Of a stretch of DNA of 64,000 nucleotides, positions 32,138 through 41,148 are shown piece by piece; positions within the stretch are counted from its first letter, which is position 1, and every line of letters begins with the position of its first letter. A program made the translations under genes and the position numbers. Source of the DNA: Halobacillus litoralis (lineage in GTDB: Bacteria; Bacillota; Bacilli; Bacillales; Halobacillaceae); contig NZ_JAIVKN010000003.1 of NCBI RefSeq assembly GCF_020524025.1, forward strand, positions 372,001 to 436,000, written 5' to 3'. Under the pieces are notes generated by a model. That model was not told the origin of the DNA. It searched no databases and worked only from the letters and a program-made list of their open reading frames with translations.

Positions 32138-33229
32138 TTACATTTCTTCTGCTCCGCTTATATCATTTCTTGAAACAGGTTCAGCAATCGGTTCCCCTGA
32201 TTCACTAAACACCTGCTCGGTTCCTTCCACCTGGACCTCTACAGATTCCACACCATCAAGTTCTGTCATGCTCATCACAAGACTTGCAAGAGCTGCATCT
32301 GACAAGGAAGGCTCTTCTGTACCTGTGAGCACTTTTTCGTTAAAAGATAAGGACAGGACACCATTTTCAAGTCTTGACCCCACCATTAAGGCTCCTTCAT
32401 GAAAAGGATTCATGAGTGAAGTACCAAGTTCCGGACCATTAAGGAGAGCCTGCACTCTTGATTCATACTCATCGCTTCCTTTTTCTACACGTGTGGTGAC
32501 AGGTACTTGATACACCTGTTCACCATTTTGAGCTGGGAAGTATACGGTTACTGCCTCGCTGTTTAAAACATCTGTCTGAACACCCACAAGGTGGTTGATT
32601 CCATCAGCACGGGAAACTCCTTGAGAAACTGGTGTACCGTCAACAGGCATGACCTCTTGTTCATGACCGTTAATCCAAAGTTTGATCCGCTTCACATTAT
32701 CAAATTGAGTTAAGGTGTATGTCATGGCCTGAAGAATTTTCTCTTCATCTTTGGCTTCATAGTTCTTGAAGTCCTCCGATACATCAACAATCAGGGTACC
32801 ATCTTCCTCTGTATTTAGTCCTAAGATCTCTGTTCCAGCAGGAAGAACGGCTTCAAAGCCATTCGGTAAAAGGTTTGTGACTGGGCCATCTTTCACCATA
32901 TATTCAAGGGCTTGTGTAGCGACCTCTTTAGAAGCAGGAAGCTGCAGGGTTTGCGGTGCCACCATCCCATTGGCATCCATCAAATAAATTTCACGGGCGA
33001 CAGTGGCTGAAGCCGCTTCGTCTTCTGAACTTTCAGCTCCTTCTCCTTCGCCTTTTGCTGGAGGTCTTGTTTCATCACTACTATCTTCTGGCGACATCGT
33101 AACCACCTCATCTGGTGTATCCATCTTCTCTAATGATTGCTCTCCTTCGAAAAGGCAGCCTGTAAGCAACCCTGTACTTAACATTAATAAAACCGCAAGT
33201 ATAAAGGGTTTGTAGCCATACTTCTTCAT
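32138..33229 (-). CDS. gerM: GerM, spore germination/sporulation lipoprotein
   Basis: GerM is a lipoprotein needed for normal sporulation septum-to-engulfment steps and germination in B. subtilis. This 363-residue protein has a lipoprotein signal (lipobox LTGC, Cys25) and an acidic Ser/Glu-rich linker of about 50 residues. Two GerM domains follow (about 110-215 and 240-340), each with the pattern of an ALEYMVKDGP- or VQALLNGPE-type helix followed by beta strands. A longer frame begins at 33277, but ATG 33227-33229 has GGAGGG 6 bases away. Order gerM-rph is that of B. subtilis. Confidence 0.93.
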   Translation of the reverse strand: MKKYGYKPFILAVLLMLSTGLLTGCLFEGEQSLEKMDTPDEVVTMSPEDSSDETRPPAKGEGEGAESSEDEAASATVAREIYLMDANGMVAPQTLQLPASKEVATQALEYMVKDGPVTNLLPNGFEAVLPAGTEILGLNTEEDGTLIVDVSEDFKNYEAKDEEKILQAMTYTLTQFDNVKRIKLWINGHEQEVMPVDGTPVSQGVSRADGINHLVGVQTDVLNSEAVTVYFPAQNGEQVYQVPVTTRVEKGSDEYESRVQALLNGPELGTSLMNPFHEGALMVGSRLENGVLSLSFNEKVLTGTEEPSLSDAALASLVMSMTELDGVESVEVQVEGTEQVFSESGEPIAEPVSRNDISGAEEM

Positions 33230-33496
33230 AGTTTTCCCTCCTGAGATAGATTGTACTACCATGTATACGAGCCCCATATTGGATTAGACCAGACATTTTG
33301 AAGGAAAAGTGGAGGAGCGAATCAGCTCTAGGAAGAATCGGGTTTCATTTATTTTGAAGTTAATTACTCGACCGTCTTCTCTAAATCACCCCCAGCAATC
33401 AATTTTAACAATCGTTTTAGGCGGGGAAGTTTAAGTTGCTTAGAAAAAAATGCACCCTTGCAAAAAAATCTTGAACAACCATTCAAAGTTGATGAT
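33230..33496. other. intergenic region racE-gerM
   Basis: About 270 bases between the racE terminator and gerM. I see no gene here. It should contain the gerM promoter, but I cannot point to a sigma-factor consensus with confidence. Confidence 0.4.
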
Positions 33497-33528
33497 AAAA
33501 AAAGCTCCGCCTTAATAGGCAGAGCTTG
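33497..33528 (-). terminator. terminator overlapping the racE stop codon
   Basis: AAGCTCTGCC and GGCGGAGCTT pair around the TAA stop of racE and are followed by seven T on the minus strand. The last codons of racE therefore form one arm. Confidence 0.9.
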
Positions 33529-34333
33529 AAACGTTCTCGAGTTCAACAGATTTCAACACCTGGACAGGTTCTTCAAACCAGCTATTCGCGACCAGCCGGA
33601 ATTTCTCCATATCCCCTGTTGTATAAAATTCATGAACTGGGTCCACATCATCTTTCTCCAGTGCTTTTTGATAAGCAAGAATTAAGCTTGCTTCTCTTGC
33701 CGTCTCTTCTCCAGAGCTGATGACCTGGATATGTTCTCCCATCTCATGCTGCACGAGGTGTTTTATGAGAGGATAATGCGTGCATCCAAGAATCAATGTG
33801 TCAATATGATTCATGTCCTTTAAAGGTTTCAGCGTACGCGAAACAATGCCCTGTGCTTTCGGTCCTGATAAAATTCCTTCCTCGACCATTGGAACAAGTG
33901 GAGGACAGGCCAGGTCATTCACCCTGATTGTTCTGTCGATAGACATGAGTGCATCAGGATAGGCTTTACTCTCAATCGTTCCTTCTGTTCCAATCACACC
34001 AACCCGCTTATTCTTACTCACTTTAATCGCGGCTCTTGCTCCTGGTTCAATGACTCCTATTACCGGAATGGACAGTTCCTCCTGCAGTTCCTCTAACGTA
34101 TAAGCCGTGGCAGTATTGCAGGCAATAACGAGCATCTTTATATTTTTACCTAGTAAATAGTTGACCATCTGCCATGTAAAGGCACGTACTTCTTCTTCTG
34201 ACCGTGGTCCATAAGGACATCTTCTAGTATCTCCTAAATAAAGAAATGTTTCTTTAGGTAATTGACGCATCAATTCCCTTGCCACGGTGAGTCCACCCAC
34301 ACCAGAATCTATGACTCCGATTGCCTGTTTCAC
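33512..34333 (-). CDS. racE: glutamate racemase
   Basis: The enzyme makes D-glutamate for peptidoglycan. The two catalytic cysteines are visible: Cys72 in VIACNTATA and Cys184 in ILGCTHYPL. The N-terminal IGVIDSGVGGLTV and YLGDTRRCPYGPRS are also typical. The length of 273 residues is normal. It lies 23 bases after the MarR-type gene, in the B. subtilis order ysmB-racE-gerM. Confidence 0.96.
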   Translation of the reverse strand: MKQAIGVIDSGVGGLTVARELMRQLPKETFLYLGDTRRCPYGPRSEEEVRAFTWQMVNYLLGKNIKMLVIACNTATAYTLEELQEELSIPVIGVIEPGARAAIKVSKNKRVGVIGTEGTIESKAYPDALMSIDRTIRVNDLACPPLVPMVEEGILSGPKAQGIVSRTLKPLKDMNHIDTLILGCTHYPLIKHLVQHEMGEHIQVISSGEETAREASLILAYQKALEKDDVDPVHEFYTTGDMEKFRLVANSWFEEPVQVLKSVELENVSSSAY

Positions 34334-34356
34334 TTTGCATCCCTCTTTTATCTACC

Positions 34357-34818
34357 TTAGTTGGCTGATTCTTGATCTGTTTCTTTCATTTTTTGGTGAA
34401 GAACCTGCAATAAGCGGTTTAATGTTTCTACATCTTCAACGGGGACGTCTTTTAAAACGTCCTCCAAGTAATTTTGCCGCTTCTCAATGACTTCATGGAT
34501 AATCTGCTTCCCTTTATTTAGAACATGAATCCGTACAACACGTCTGTCTTTTGGATCTCGAACACGCTCTACCAATTCATTCTTTTCCATGCGGTCGACT
34601 AAATCAGTGGTCGTACTGCAGGCTAAATGAATATAATTAGAAAGTTCACCAATAGTCATGTCACCTTTCTCAAGCAGCCATTGTAAAGCAACAAACTGCG
34701 GCGCTGTAATTGGATAATGATTTAAGATTACTCGTCCTCTTTGTTTAATGATTCCGGCTATGTAACGTAGTTCTTTCTCCACATCTGCCATCATTGACGT
34801 TTCCTGTGAATGAGTCAC
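34357..34818 (-). CDS. ysmB: MarR-family transcriptional regulator (YsmB-like)
   Basis: A winged-helix regulator of 153 residues. The recognition region is visible as MTIGELSNYIHLACSTTTDLVDRMEKNELVER, read in two parts (residues about 50-65 and 66-82), followed by the wing RDPKDRRVVRIHV. A GTG at 34827 lies within the AGGAG site, so the GTG at 34818, 8 bases downstream of it, is the likelier start. Ligand and targets are unknown. It is upstream of racE as in B. subtilis and may be cotranscribed with it. Confidence 0.9.
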   Translation of the reverse strand: MTHSQETSMMADVEKELRYIAGIIKQRGRVILNHYPITAPQFVALQWLLEKGDMTIGELSNYIHLACSTTTDLVDRMEKNELVERVRDPKDRRVVRIHVLNKGKQIIHEVIEKRQNYLEDVLKDVPVEDVETLNRLLQVLHQKMKETDQESAN

Positions 34819-34905
34819 CTTCAGCACTCCTAACGAATATACTTTGTACCTATCATTCTCATGGTTCCCTGTGAAAAATTCAAGGCTAATGCTTTATTTA
34901 TAGAA

Positions 34906-34955
34906 AAAACCCTTTCAGGTATTGCCCAGACATTGATGCGGCCCTACCTGAAAGG
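34906..34955 (-). terminator. terminator after gerE
   Basis: CCTTTCAGGTA (34911-34921) and its exact complement (34945-34955) enclose a 23-base loop. Six T follow on the minus strand. Confidence 0.82.
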
Positions 34956-34997
34956 ACTCCCCCATCCCAAAACAATGACTGTGCTAATCTATGGAGA

Positions 34998-35222
34998 TTA
35001 TAATTCCAGTTCACCCATACGCAGCAGTTCGACAACTGCCTGTGAGCGTCCCTTCACTCCCAGCTTCTGCATTGCATTTGAAATGTGATTCCGCACAGTT
35101 TTCTCTGAAATAAAGAGCTCTTTTGCGATTTCCCTTGTCGTCTTATCTTGCACTAGAAGCTCGAAGACTTCTCGCTCCCGCTTGGTTAGAATTTGTGTTG
35201 GCCGATAGCCGTCCTCCTTCAC
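34998..35222 (-). CDS. gerE: GerE, late mother-cell sporulation regulator
   Basis: GerE is the smallest LuxR-type regulator: a DNA-binding domain alone, acting late in the mother cell to control spore coat genes. The 74-residue product shows the whole domain (LTKREREVFELLVQDKTT, then REIAKELFISEKTVRNHISN and AMQKLGVKGRSQAVVELLR). The start is GTG 35220-35222 with AAGGAGGGG 7 bases away. In B. subtilis gerE is made under sigma-K; I did not identify the promoter. It stands alone with its own terminator. Confidence 0.95.
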   Translation of the reverse strand: MKEDGYRPTQILTKREREVFELLVQDKTTREIAKELFISEKTVRNHISNAMQKLGVKGRSQAVVELLRMGELEL

Positions 35223-35316
35223 AAGCGTACCCCTCCTTGTTGATCCTGAGCTTTCACGAGGGGAATTATTTAGTCCATGTATCGTATGAATTCAAGGGCT
35301 GCCTTGTGCTATACAT

Positions 35317-35964
35317 TCAGGATTTAGACACAAGCCCGAATTCCTGGGCTTTAAAAAGCGCTTCGGTTCTTGACCGCACGTTTAGTTTATTAAAAATCCC
35401 TGTCAGTGTGTATTCCACACTACGCTGCGACATATGAAGCGTCTGGGCAATTTCTCTATTTGTAAATCCGGACGCTACTTCCTTTAAGATCGACTGCTCT
35501 TTTTCATTCAGGGAGAGACCTTTTGCTGCGGCCGATTCCGAAGTTTCACTTACGCTTGCTTCCGAACGCCTTAGCTGCTTAAACAGGTGTAACGGGATCA
35601 CCACTTCATCCCTTAAGGCACTTCGTATCGCTGTAACCAGCTGCTCGCTTGTTGCTGTCTTACTGACAAATCCGTTGATATCTGCTTCTACAAGCATATT
35701 AAAATGCGTGTTTAAATCAAAACCAGTGTAGATAAGCAGTTTAATATCTGGATGTGTCTTCCTTACACTCTTCGCAAGTTCAATTCCATTTATGCCCGGC
35801 ATATACAAATCGAGCAGTAGAATATCATAGTCTTTCTTCTCCAGAAGACTCTCCACACACCCATTTTCATGAATGACATCGACCTTCATATCCTCTTCCT
35901 GCTCTAACATTGATTTGGTACCTGCTCCTACAGCGGGATGATCATCAACAATTAATATATTCAT
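35317..35964 (-). CDS. ComA-like response regulator (NarL/LuxR type)
   Basis: The 215-residue regulator resembles ComA of B. subtilis along its whole length: MNILIVDDHPAVGAGTKSML at the start, the phosphoacceptor region LLLDLYMPGINGIEL, and the DNA-binding domain GFTNREIAQTLHMSQRSVEY followed by LTGIFNKLNVRSRTEA. ComA controls competence and degradative enzymes after quorum sensing. The start overlaps the kinase stop (ATGA). The pair stands between gerE and the sdh operon, where B. subtilis has ysmA, so it is not in the usual com locus. I call it ComA-like, since orthology is not proven. Confidence 0.85.
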   Translation of the reverse strand: MNILIVDDHPAVGAGTKSMLEQEEDMKVDVIHENGCVESLLEKKDYDILLLDLYMPGINGIELAKSVRKTHPDIKLLIYTGFDLNTHFNMLVEADINGFVSKTATSEQLVTAIRSALRDEVVIPLHLFKQLRRSEASVSETSESAAAKGLSLNEKEQSILKEVASGFTNREIAQTLHMSQRSVEYTLTGIFNKLNVRSRTEALFKAQEFGLVSKS

Positions 35965-38291
35965 CTTACATGAACCTCCTTATTTACCTTGTAGGGAAAG
36001 GTGATAATGGTTTTGAACCCCTCACCTGGAGCGGTCTCAATTTCTATATTTCCATTCAATCCGTTCACACGCTGCTCAATTCCTGACAATCCTATATGAG
36101 AAAAGAGATCACGCTTAACGAAAGAATTCATTCCTTTCCCATTATCCGAATACAGCAATATCACTTGATTATCATCATTAGAAAGCGATAATTTTACGAT
36201 TTTCGCTTCTGAATGCTTCATCGCATTGGTTAATAATTCCTGCACAACCCTGAAGATAGCGAGAATCCGTTCCTGATCTAAATACGCATCAAACCGCTCA
36301 TTAGAAAAGTACACGGTAAAGTTCGAACGTAATTGGTATTGATGAATTAAGTTTTTTAGAGACTGGACAAGACCAAGTTCTTCTATGAAAGCAGGACGGA
36401 GTTCATTGCATGTTTCTCGAATTAAGTGAATGCTGTCGAGCAGAGACTCTTTGTACATTTCTAATTCTGCATGCAGACTCTGAGTTAAATCATGTCTGTT
36501 TCCAATTAAATCGTCCATTTTACGATACAGATACAATTGCTCCTGCAGCACCGTATCGTGTAAATCAATTGACAGCTGTTTCCGTTGGTTTTCAGCAATT
36601 GTAAATAGTAAGCGGGACAGCCATGTCGGATATTTCTGTGTTTGATCATTCCTGAGAGTACGTAACTCTTTGACGAGATCCTCAATCAGGTTCATATTTT
36701 CTATGGCAATGTTGGCATTGTGAGAAATGGTTTGTAAATACGTCTTTTCATCCCTGTTCAAAGTAGTAAAATCCTTTTTCCCTTTACACCACATCATGGT
36801 CAATTTCTCAAGCGAGAACCCGACAATCACTCCAAATCCCTTTTCCGTTTCAATAATTGAACCTATGTCATAGTTATGATCTGCGAGGTGCTCATCGAAA
36901 TGGTCAATAATATCCTCAGGAATCTGATCATACACACAGTACATGTTCTTTTTATTGTGCTTCGAATAAATATAGATTTCTCTGACATTTAAGACATTCC
37001 GTACTTCATCCCTCATGACCCGCATTAAATCTACCGCATTGGATTGATCTTTCATATCTTTAGCCATCCGGTGCATACTCTCCTGGTAACTGTAACGAGC
37101 AGAAAACAAATAGCGCTGCATACGAAAATCAACCACTTCCTTCAGCCATAAAAAGAGAATAAAGGAAGTATGAATGAGCAGATAAACTTGAATATAAATA
37201 ATCGGAGATAGATTTCTTTGAATGAGCCAGCCGATCGTAAATGTAAGGAAAAGACTCGGCAGGAAAGAAAGCATAAAATAATAACGCAGACGATTCACCA
37301 CAAAGTGAATATCAATCAACTGCTCACGTGTAATCAGATACATAAATGTTACAGGAAGGGCTATTAAGAACACCGCTCCAACTTCAAGTGATATAATTTG
37401 GACCCCGAACGTAAGTGACGGAATCAAATACAGCCATATATAAGGGAAAAATGCGACCGTCATCCCTATCGCCATATATTTAAATATGGAACCTACAGAT
37501 GTTGCCCGGTAAACATATAAGCCTCTATAAATGATAAAGAATGAAACAATATATAAAATGAGTAATAACACTAGTGGAACCGGCTGAAAGAAAGCCGGAT
37601 ATTCAAAGGTAAATAAAAAGTAGAATTCAAACCCAGATACGCAAAAAACAAAAGCGTATAAGTAATAGATGACTTTTTTTGAGAACCAATAGATATTCAA
37701 CTCATCAAAATAGTTATATAGAAAATGAATCAGGATGACAGGGGATACTAAAAAAAGCGTTGTATTTAGAAAGAGACTGTATACATCCGCCCGAACGGCT
37801 CCGCTGTTGCTTAAATATCCTGTTGCAATAGCCAGAAAGAATAAAATTAACTTCTTAGCCGAATACCTTCTTTCGATACGATTATGAACGAGATAAGAAA
37901 TCCCTAAAGTAACAATAAAAAATAGGACAGGAAGAATAATATAAAGAATCCAATGGGATGGAGTCGAGTATCCGATCTTGTCATAAGTCACTTCTCTTCC
38001 TAACCTTTCAACAGAAAACGAATCCGCCAGTTCCAGCTCATTGAACATAGCAACCGATCTGTGTTCCCCTGGGCTTTCCCCTTCAACACTCGTAACCTCA
38101 GATCCAATGGGTACATTCTGACGCTCTCCCCAGCTGTCTTTTTGTATATCAGTAATGATCCACTCACCTTGTTGGTTTTTTTGTACATCTATGCCCAGAT
38201 AGGGCTGTGTTACAGATAAGATAATTAAGTAGCAGGCAGATACCATAAAAAATGATAGAATGATCCATTGCCACCAGTTATATTGACGCAT
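35961..38291 (-). CDS. ComP-like membrane histidine kinase with extracytoplasmic PDZ-like domain
   Basis: The 776-residue kinase has one membrane segment at the N-terminus and a PDZ-like extracytoplasmic domain (about residues 35-110, IPIGSEVTSVEGESPGEHRS-type). About ten membrane segments follow (to about residue 390). The cytoplasmic part is a HisKA_3 kinase (LSIDLHDTVLQEQLYLYRKM, phospho-His in LHD) with an ATPase domain ending SDNGKGM and GLSGIEQRVNGLNG. This layout is that of ComP. ATG at 38289-38291, 6 bases after AAGGGTG, is preferred over the GTG inside that site. No comQ or comX gene adjoins it, so its signal is unknown. Confidence 0.87.
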   Translation of the reverse strand: MRQYNWWQWIILSFFMVSACYLIILSVTQPYLGIDVQKNQQGEWIITDIQKDSWGERQNVPIGSEVTSVEGESPGEHRSVAMFNELELADSFSVERLGREVTYDKIGYSTPSHWILYIILPVLFFIVTLGISYLVHNRIERRYSAKKLILFFLAIATGYLSNSGAVRADVYSLFLNTTLFLVSPVILIHFLYNYFDELNIYWFSKKVIYYLYAFVFCVSGFEFYFLFTFEYPAFFQPVPLVLLLILYIVSFFIIYRGLYVYRATSVGSIFKYMAIGMTVAFFPYIWLYLIPSLTFGVQIISLEVGAVFLIALPVTFMYLITREQLIDIHFVVNRLRYYFMLSFLPSLFLTFTIGWLIQRNLSPIIYIQVYLLIHTSFILFLWLKEVVDFRMQRYLFSARYSYQESMHRMAKDMKDQSNAVDLMRVMRDEVRNVLNVREIYIYSKHNKKNMYCVYDQIPEDIIDHFDEHLADHNYDIGSIIETEKGFGVIVGFSLEKLTMMWCKGKKDFTTLNRDEKTYLQTISHNANIAIENMNLIEDLVKELRTLRNDQTQKYPTWLSRLLFTIAENQRKQLSIDLHDTVLQEQLYLYRKMDDLIGNRHDLTQSLHAELEMYKESLLDSIHLIRETCNELRPAFIEELGLVQSLKNLIHQYQLRSNFTVYFSNERFDAYLDQERILAIFRVVQELLTNAMKHSEAKIVKLSLSNDDNQVILLYSDNGKGMNSFVKRDLFSHIGLSGIEQRVNGLNGNIEIETAPGEGFKTIITFPYKVNKEVHVR

Positions 38292-38325
38292 TTCACTCAC
38301 CCTTAAGCATTATTCAATCAAGTCT

Positions 38326-38353
38326 ATTATACTATCCATCACAAGTCCTACAA
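38326..38353 (-). promoter_or_regulatory. promoter of the ComP/ComA-like operon
   Basis: On the minus strand TTGTAG (38353-38348) and a perfect TATAAT (38331-38326) are 16 bases apart, about 35 bases upstream of the kinase start. Confidence 0.65.
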
Positions 38354-38507
38354 CCCCTGAATATATATCAGATAGTCTATTAGTGGAATGAGTATAGACA
38401 GCCACCGTTCATCCCTATATTTTCTTTTGCATGACTGAAAGACAAGAGAATGGTTTTATAGGAGGGGGGCATTAAAGCCTGTGATCAACACAGTAACTCA
38501 TTACTCA

Positions 38508-38547
38508 CAAAAAACCCCTGCACCTAATTAGGTGCAGGGGTTTTTTT
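38508..38547. terminator. strong terminator after sdhB
   Basis: AACCCCTGCACCTA and TAGGTGCAGGGGTT form a perfect stem with A-runs and T-runs on both sides. It ends the sdhCAB transcript on the minus strand, 9 bases after the sdhB stop, and can also act on the plus strand. Confidence 0.93.
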
Positions 38548-38555
38548 CCTATAGA

Positions 38556-39320
38556 TTATACGCGCTGGTCACTGCCAAAGAAACTCTTGAAAGATTCAAT
38601 TGCCGTGTCTCGGTTTAAAGCTGCAATTGAAGTAGTCAAAGGAATTCCTTTCGGACAGGCCTGTACACAGTTTTGAGCGTTTCCACATCCCATAAGACCT
38701 TCTTCATCCATAATGGTCTGAAGGCGTTCACTCTTATTCATTGCTCCAGTTGGGTGGGAGTTGAATAAACGAACCTGAGATAATGGAGCGGGCCCGATAA
38801 AGTCAGACTTGCTGTTTACGTTTGGACAAGCTTCCAGACAAACACCACATGTCATACATTTAGAAAGTTCATATGCCCATTGACGCTTGCTTTCCGGCAT
38901 CTTCGGTCCAGGACCAAGATCGTACGTACCATCAATTGGAACCCATGCTTTTACTTTCTTAAGTGAATCGAACATGCGGCTGCGGTCCACTGCCAAATCC
39001 CGATTTACCGGGAATGTTGACATTGGTGCAAGACGGATCGGCTGTTCAAGCTGGTCAACAAGAGCTGTACAAGATTGGCGTGGTGTCCCATTAATCACCA
39101 TTGAACAAGCTCCACATACTTCCTCTAGACAACCCATATCCCAATAGACTGGTGTTGTCGGTTCCCCGTCAGCATTGACAGGATTACGTCGGATTTCCAT
39201 AAGAGCTGAAATGACGTTCATATTCTCACGATAAGGAATCTCAAACTTCTCATCATAAGATGGTTCATCCGGGTGGTCCTGACGGGTGATAATAAACGTA
39301 ATCGTCTTATTTTCGCTCAT
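38556..39320 (-). CDS. sdhB: succinate dehydrogenase iron-sulfur subunit
   Basis: SdhB carries electrons from the flavoprotein to menaquinone through three iron-sulfur clusters. All cluster ligands are visible in the 254 residues: the 2Fe-2S motif MGCLEEVCGACS with a further Cys in RQSC, the 4Fe-4S motif SKCMTCGVCLEACPN, and the second region MGCGNAQNCVQACPKG. It is the last gene of sdhCAB, following sdhA by 14 bases. Confidence 0.97.
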   Translation of the reverse strand: MSENKTITFIITRQDHPDEPSYDEKFEIPYRENMNVISALMEIRRNPVNADGEPTTPVYWDMGCLEEVCGACSMVINGTPRQSCTALVDQLEQPIRLAPMSTFPVNRDLAVDRSRMFDSLKKVKAWVPIDGTYDLGPGPKMPESKRQWAYELSKCMTCGVCLEACPNVNSKSDFIGPAPLSQVRLFNSHPTGAMNKSERLQTIMDEEGLMGCGNAQNCVQACPKGIPLTTSIAALNRDTAIESFKSFFGSDQRV

Positions 39321-39334
39321 GATCGTTACCTCCT

Positions 39335-41086
39335 TTATTTACTCTTCGAGTAGTCACGTTTACGAGGCTCAATTAAGGATGTATCGACTTCGTCATAACG
39401 GAAAACCGGTTTGTTATTTTCTTTATCATAACTAGCGACCGTTGTTTTCAGCCATTCTTCATCATTACGTTCCGGAAATTCCGGTTTATAATGCGCCCCT
39501 CTGCTTTCATTACGGTTATAAGCACCTTGTGTGATGACACGCGCCAGTTGAAGCATATTCCAGAGCTGACGAGTAAACATGGCCCCCTGGTTGCTCCAAC
39601 GGGATGTATCATTAATATTGATGCGTTGATAGCGGTCCATCAACTCCAGGATTTTCTCATCTGTTTTCTTAAGCTTTTCATTTTCCCTTACAACGGTGAC
39701 ATTATCCGTCATCCATTCGCCGAGCTCTTTATGGATCTGGTAGGCATTCTCATCCCCATCCATAGCCATAATCTGTTCAAATTTCTCCTGCTCTTCTTTC
39801 ACTTTCTCTTCAAAAAGAGTAGAAGTCATTTCCTCTGAAATTGTTTCAAGACCTTCTGTGTATTTAACAGCATTCGGTCCTGCAACCATTCCCCCGTAAA
39901 TCGAAGATAAAAGGGAATTGGCACCCAGGCGGTTACCACCATGTTGTGTATAATCGCACTCGCCTGCTGCAAAAATTCCAGGGATGTCCGTCATTTGATC
40001 ATAGTCAACCCACATGCCGCCCATAGAATAGTGGACAGCCGGGAAGATCTTCATTGGTACTTTCTTAGGATCATCGCCTACAAATTTCTCATAGATTTCA
40101 ATGATTCCTCCAAGCTTAACGTCCAGTTCCTTAGGATCTTTATGAGAAAGGTCCAAATAAACCATATTCTCACCATTAATTCCAAGCTTCTGGTTTACAC
40201 AGACATCAAAGATTTCACGTGTTGCTATATCACGCGGAACGAGGTTTCCATAGGCAGGATACTTTTCCTCCAGGAAATACCAAGGCTCGCCATCTTTATA
40301 TGTCCAAACGCGTCCGCCTTCCCCGCGGGCTGATTCACTCATAAGACGAAGCTTATCATCACCAGGAATGGCAGTTGGGTGAATTTGAATAAATTCACCA
40401 TTCGCATAACTTACGCCCTGCTGATAAAGCGCACCAGCGGCTGAACCTGTATTAATGACTGAGTTTGTAGATTTACCAAAGATAATTCCTGGACCGCCGG
40501 TAGCCATGATAACGGCATCAGCAGGGAAAGCTCTTATTTCCTGGTCACTTAAGTTCTGACCAATGACCCCGCGTCCGACTCCTGAATTATCTACAATAGC
40601 TGAAAGAAACTCCCAGCCTTCATACTTGGTAACAAGACCATTTACTTCGTGACGGCGGACCTGCTCGTCAAGTGCGTACAATAACTGCTGACCGGTGGTT
40701 GCCCCCGCGAAAGCTGTACGGTGGTGCTGGGTACCTCCAAAACGACGGAAATCAAGGAGACCTTCTGGAGTACGGTTAAACATAACTCCCATACGATCCA
40801 GCAGATGAATAATTCCAGGTGCTGCATCACACATTGCTTTAACAGGAGGCTGGTTCGCTAAAAAGTCCCCGCCATAAACGGTGTCATCAAAGTGCTCCCA
40901 CGGTGAGTCCCCCTCACCTTTTGTATTAACGGCCCCGTTAATTCCACCTTGGGCACATACAGAGTGAGAACGTTTAACGGGCACAATAGAAAGCAAATCT
41001 ACGTGAACCCCTTGTTCCGCTGCTTTAATTGTTGCCATCAGGCCGGCTAAACCGCCGCCAACAACAACAATATTTCGATTTGTCAT
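39335..41086 (-). CDS. sdhA: succinate dehydrogenase flavoprotein subunit
   Basis: SdhA oxidises succinate to fumarate with covalently bound FAD at the inner face of the membrane. The 583-residue product has the dinucleotide fold IVVVGGGLAGLMATIKAAEQ, the FAD-linking region RSHSVCAQGGINGAVN, the substrate loop HPTAIPG and the catalytic region MSESARGEGGRVW, plus the C-terminal HYKPEFPERND. It sits between sdhC and sdhB in the usual Bacillus order. Confidence 0.97.
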   Translation of the reverse strand: MTNRNIVVVGGGLAGLMATIKAAEQGVHVDLLSIVPVKRSHSVCAQGGINGAVNTKGEGDSPWEHFDDTVYGGDFLANQPPVKAMCDAAPGIIHLLDRMGVMFNRTPEGLLDFRRFGGTQHHRTAFAGATTGQQLLYALDEQVRRHEVNGLVTKYEGWEFLSAIVDNSGVGRGVIGQNLSDQEIRAFPADAVIMATGGPGIIFGKSTNSVINTGSAAGALYQQGVSYANGEFIQIHPTAIPGDDKLRLMSESARGEGGRVWTYKDGEPWYFLEEKYPAYGNLVPRDIATREIFDVCVNQKLGINGENMVYLDLSHKDPKELDVKLGGIIEIYEKFVGDDPKKVPMKIFPAVHYSMGGMWVDYDQMTDIPGIFAAGECDYTQHGGNRLGANSLLSSIYGGMVAGPNAVKYTEGLETISEEMTSTLFEEKVKEEQEKFEQIMAMDGDENAYQIHKELGEWMTDNVTVVRENEKLKKTDEKILELMDRYQRININDTSRWSNQGAMFTRQLWNMLQLARVITQGAYNRNESRGAHYKPEFPERNDEEWLKTTVASYDKENNKPVFRYDEVDTSLIEPRKRDYSKSK

Positions 41087-41148
41087 GATTGAAGCTCACT
41101 CCCTTGAATACTAAAAGTCTTTCTATTTGTTACAACAAGTTTAATAGA

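Noticed and set aside
38301-38507. Search for a comX-like pheromone gene upstream of the ComP-like kinase
   Set aside because: Only very short peptides without the C-terminal Trp region of ComX were found on either strand, and the GGAGG at about 38461 has no good start codon at the right distance.
39401-39412. AAACCGGTTT inside sdhA resembling the LacI-type palindrome
   Set aside because: The outer G and C of the 12-base core are missing, and it lies far from the locus in the 3' part of a conserved gene; probably chance.
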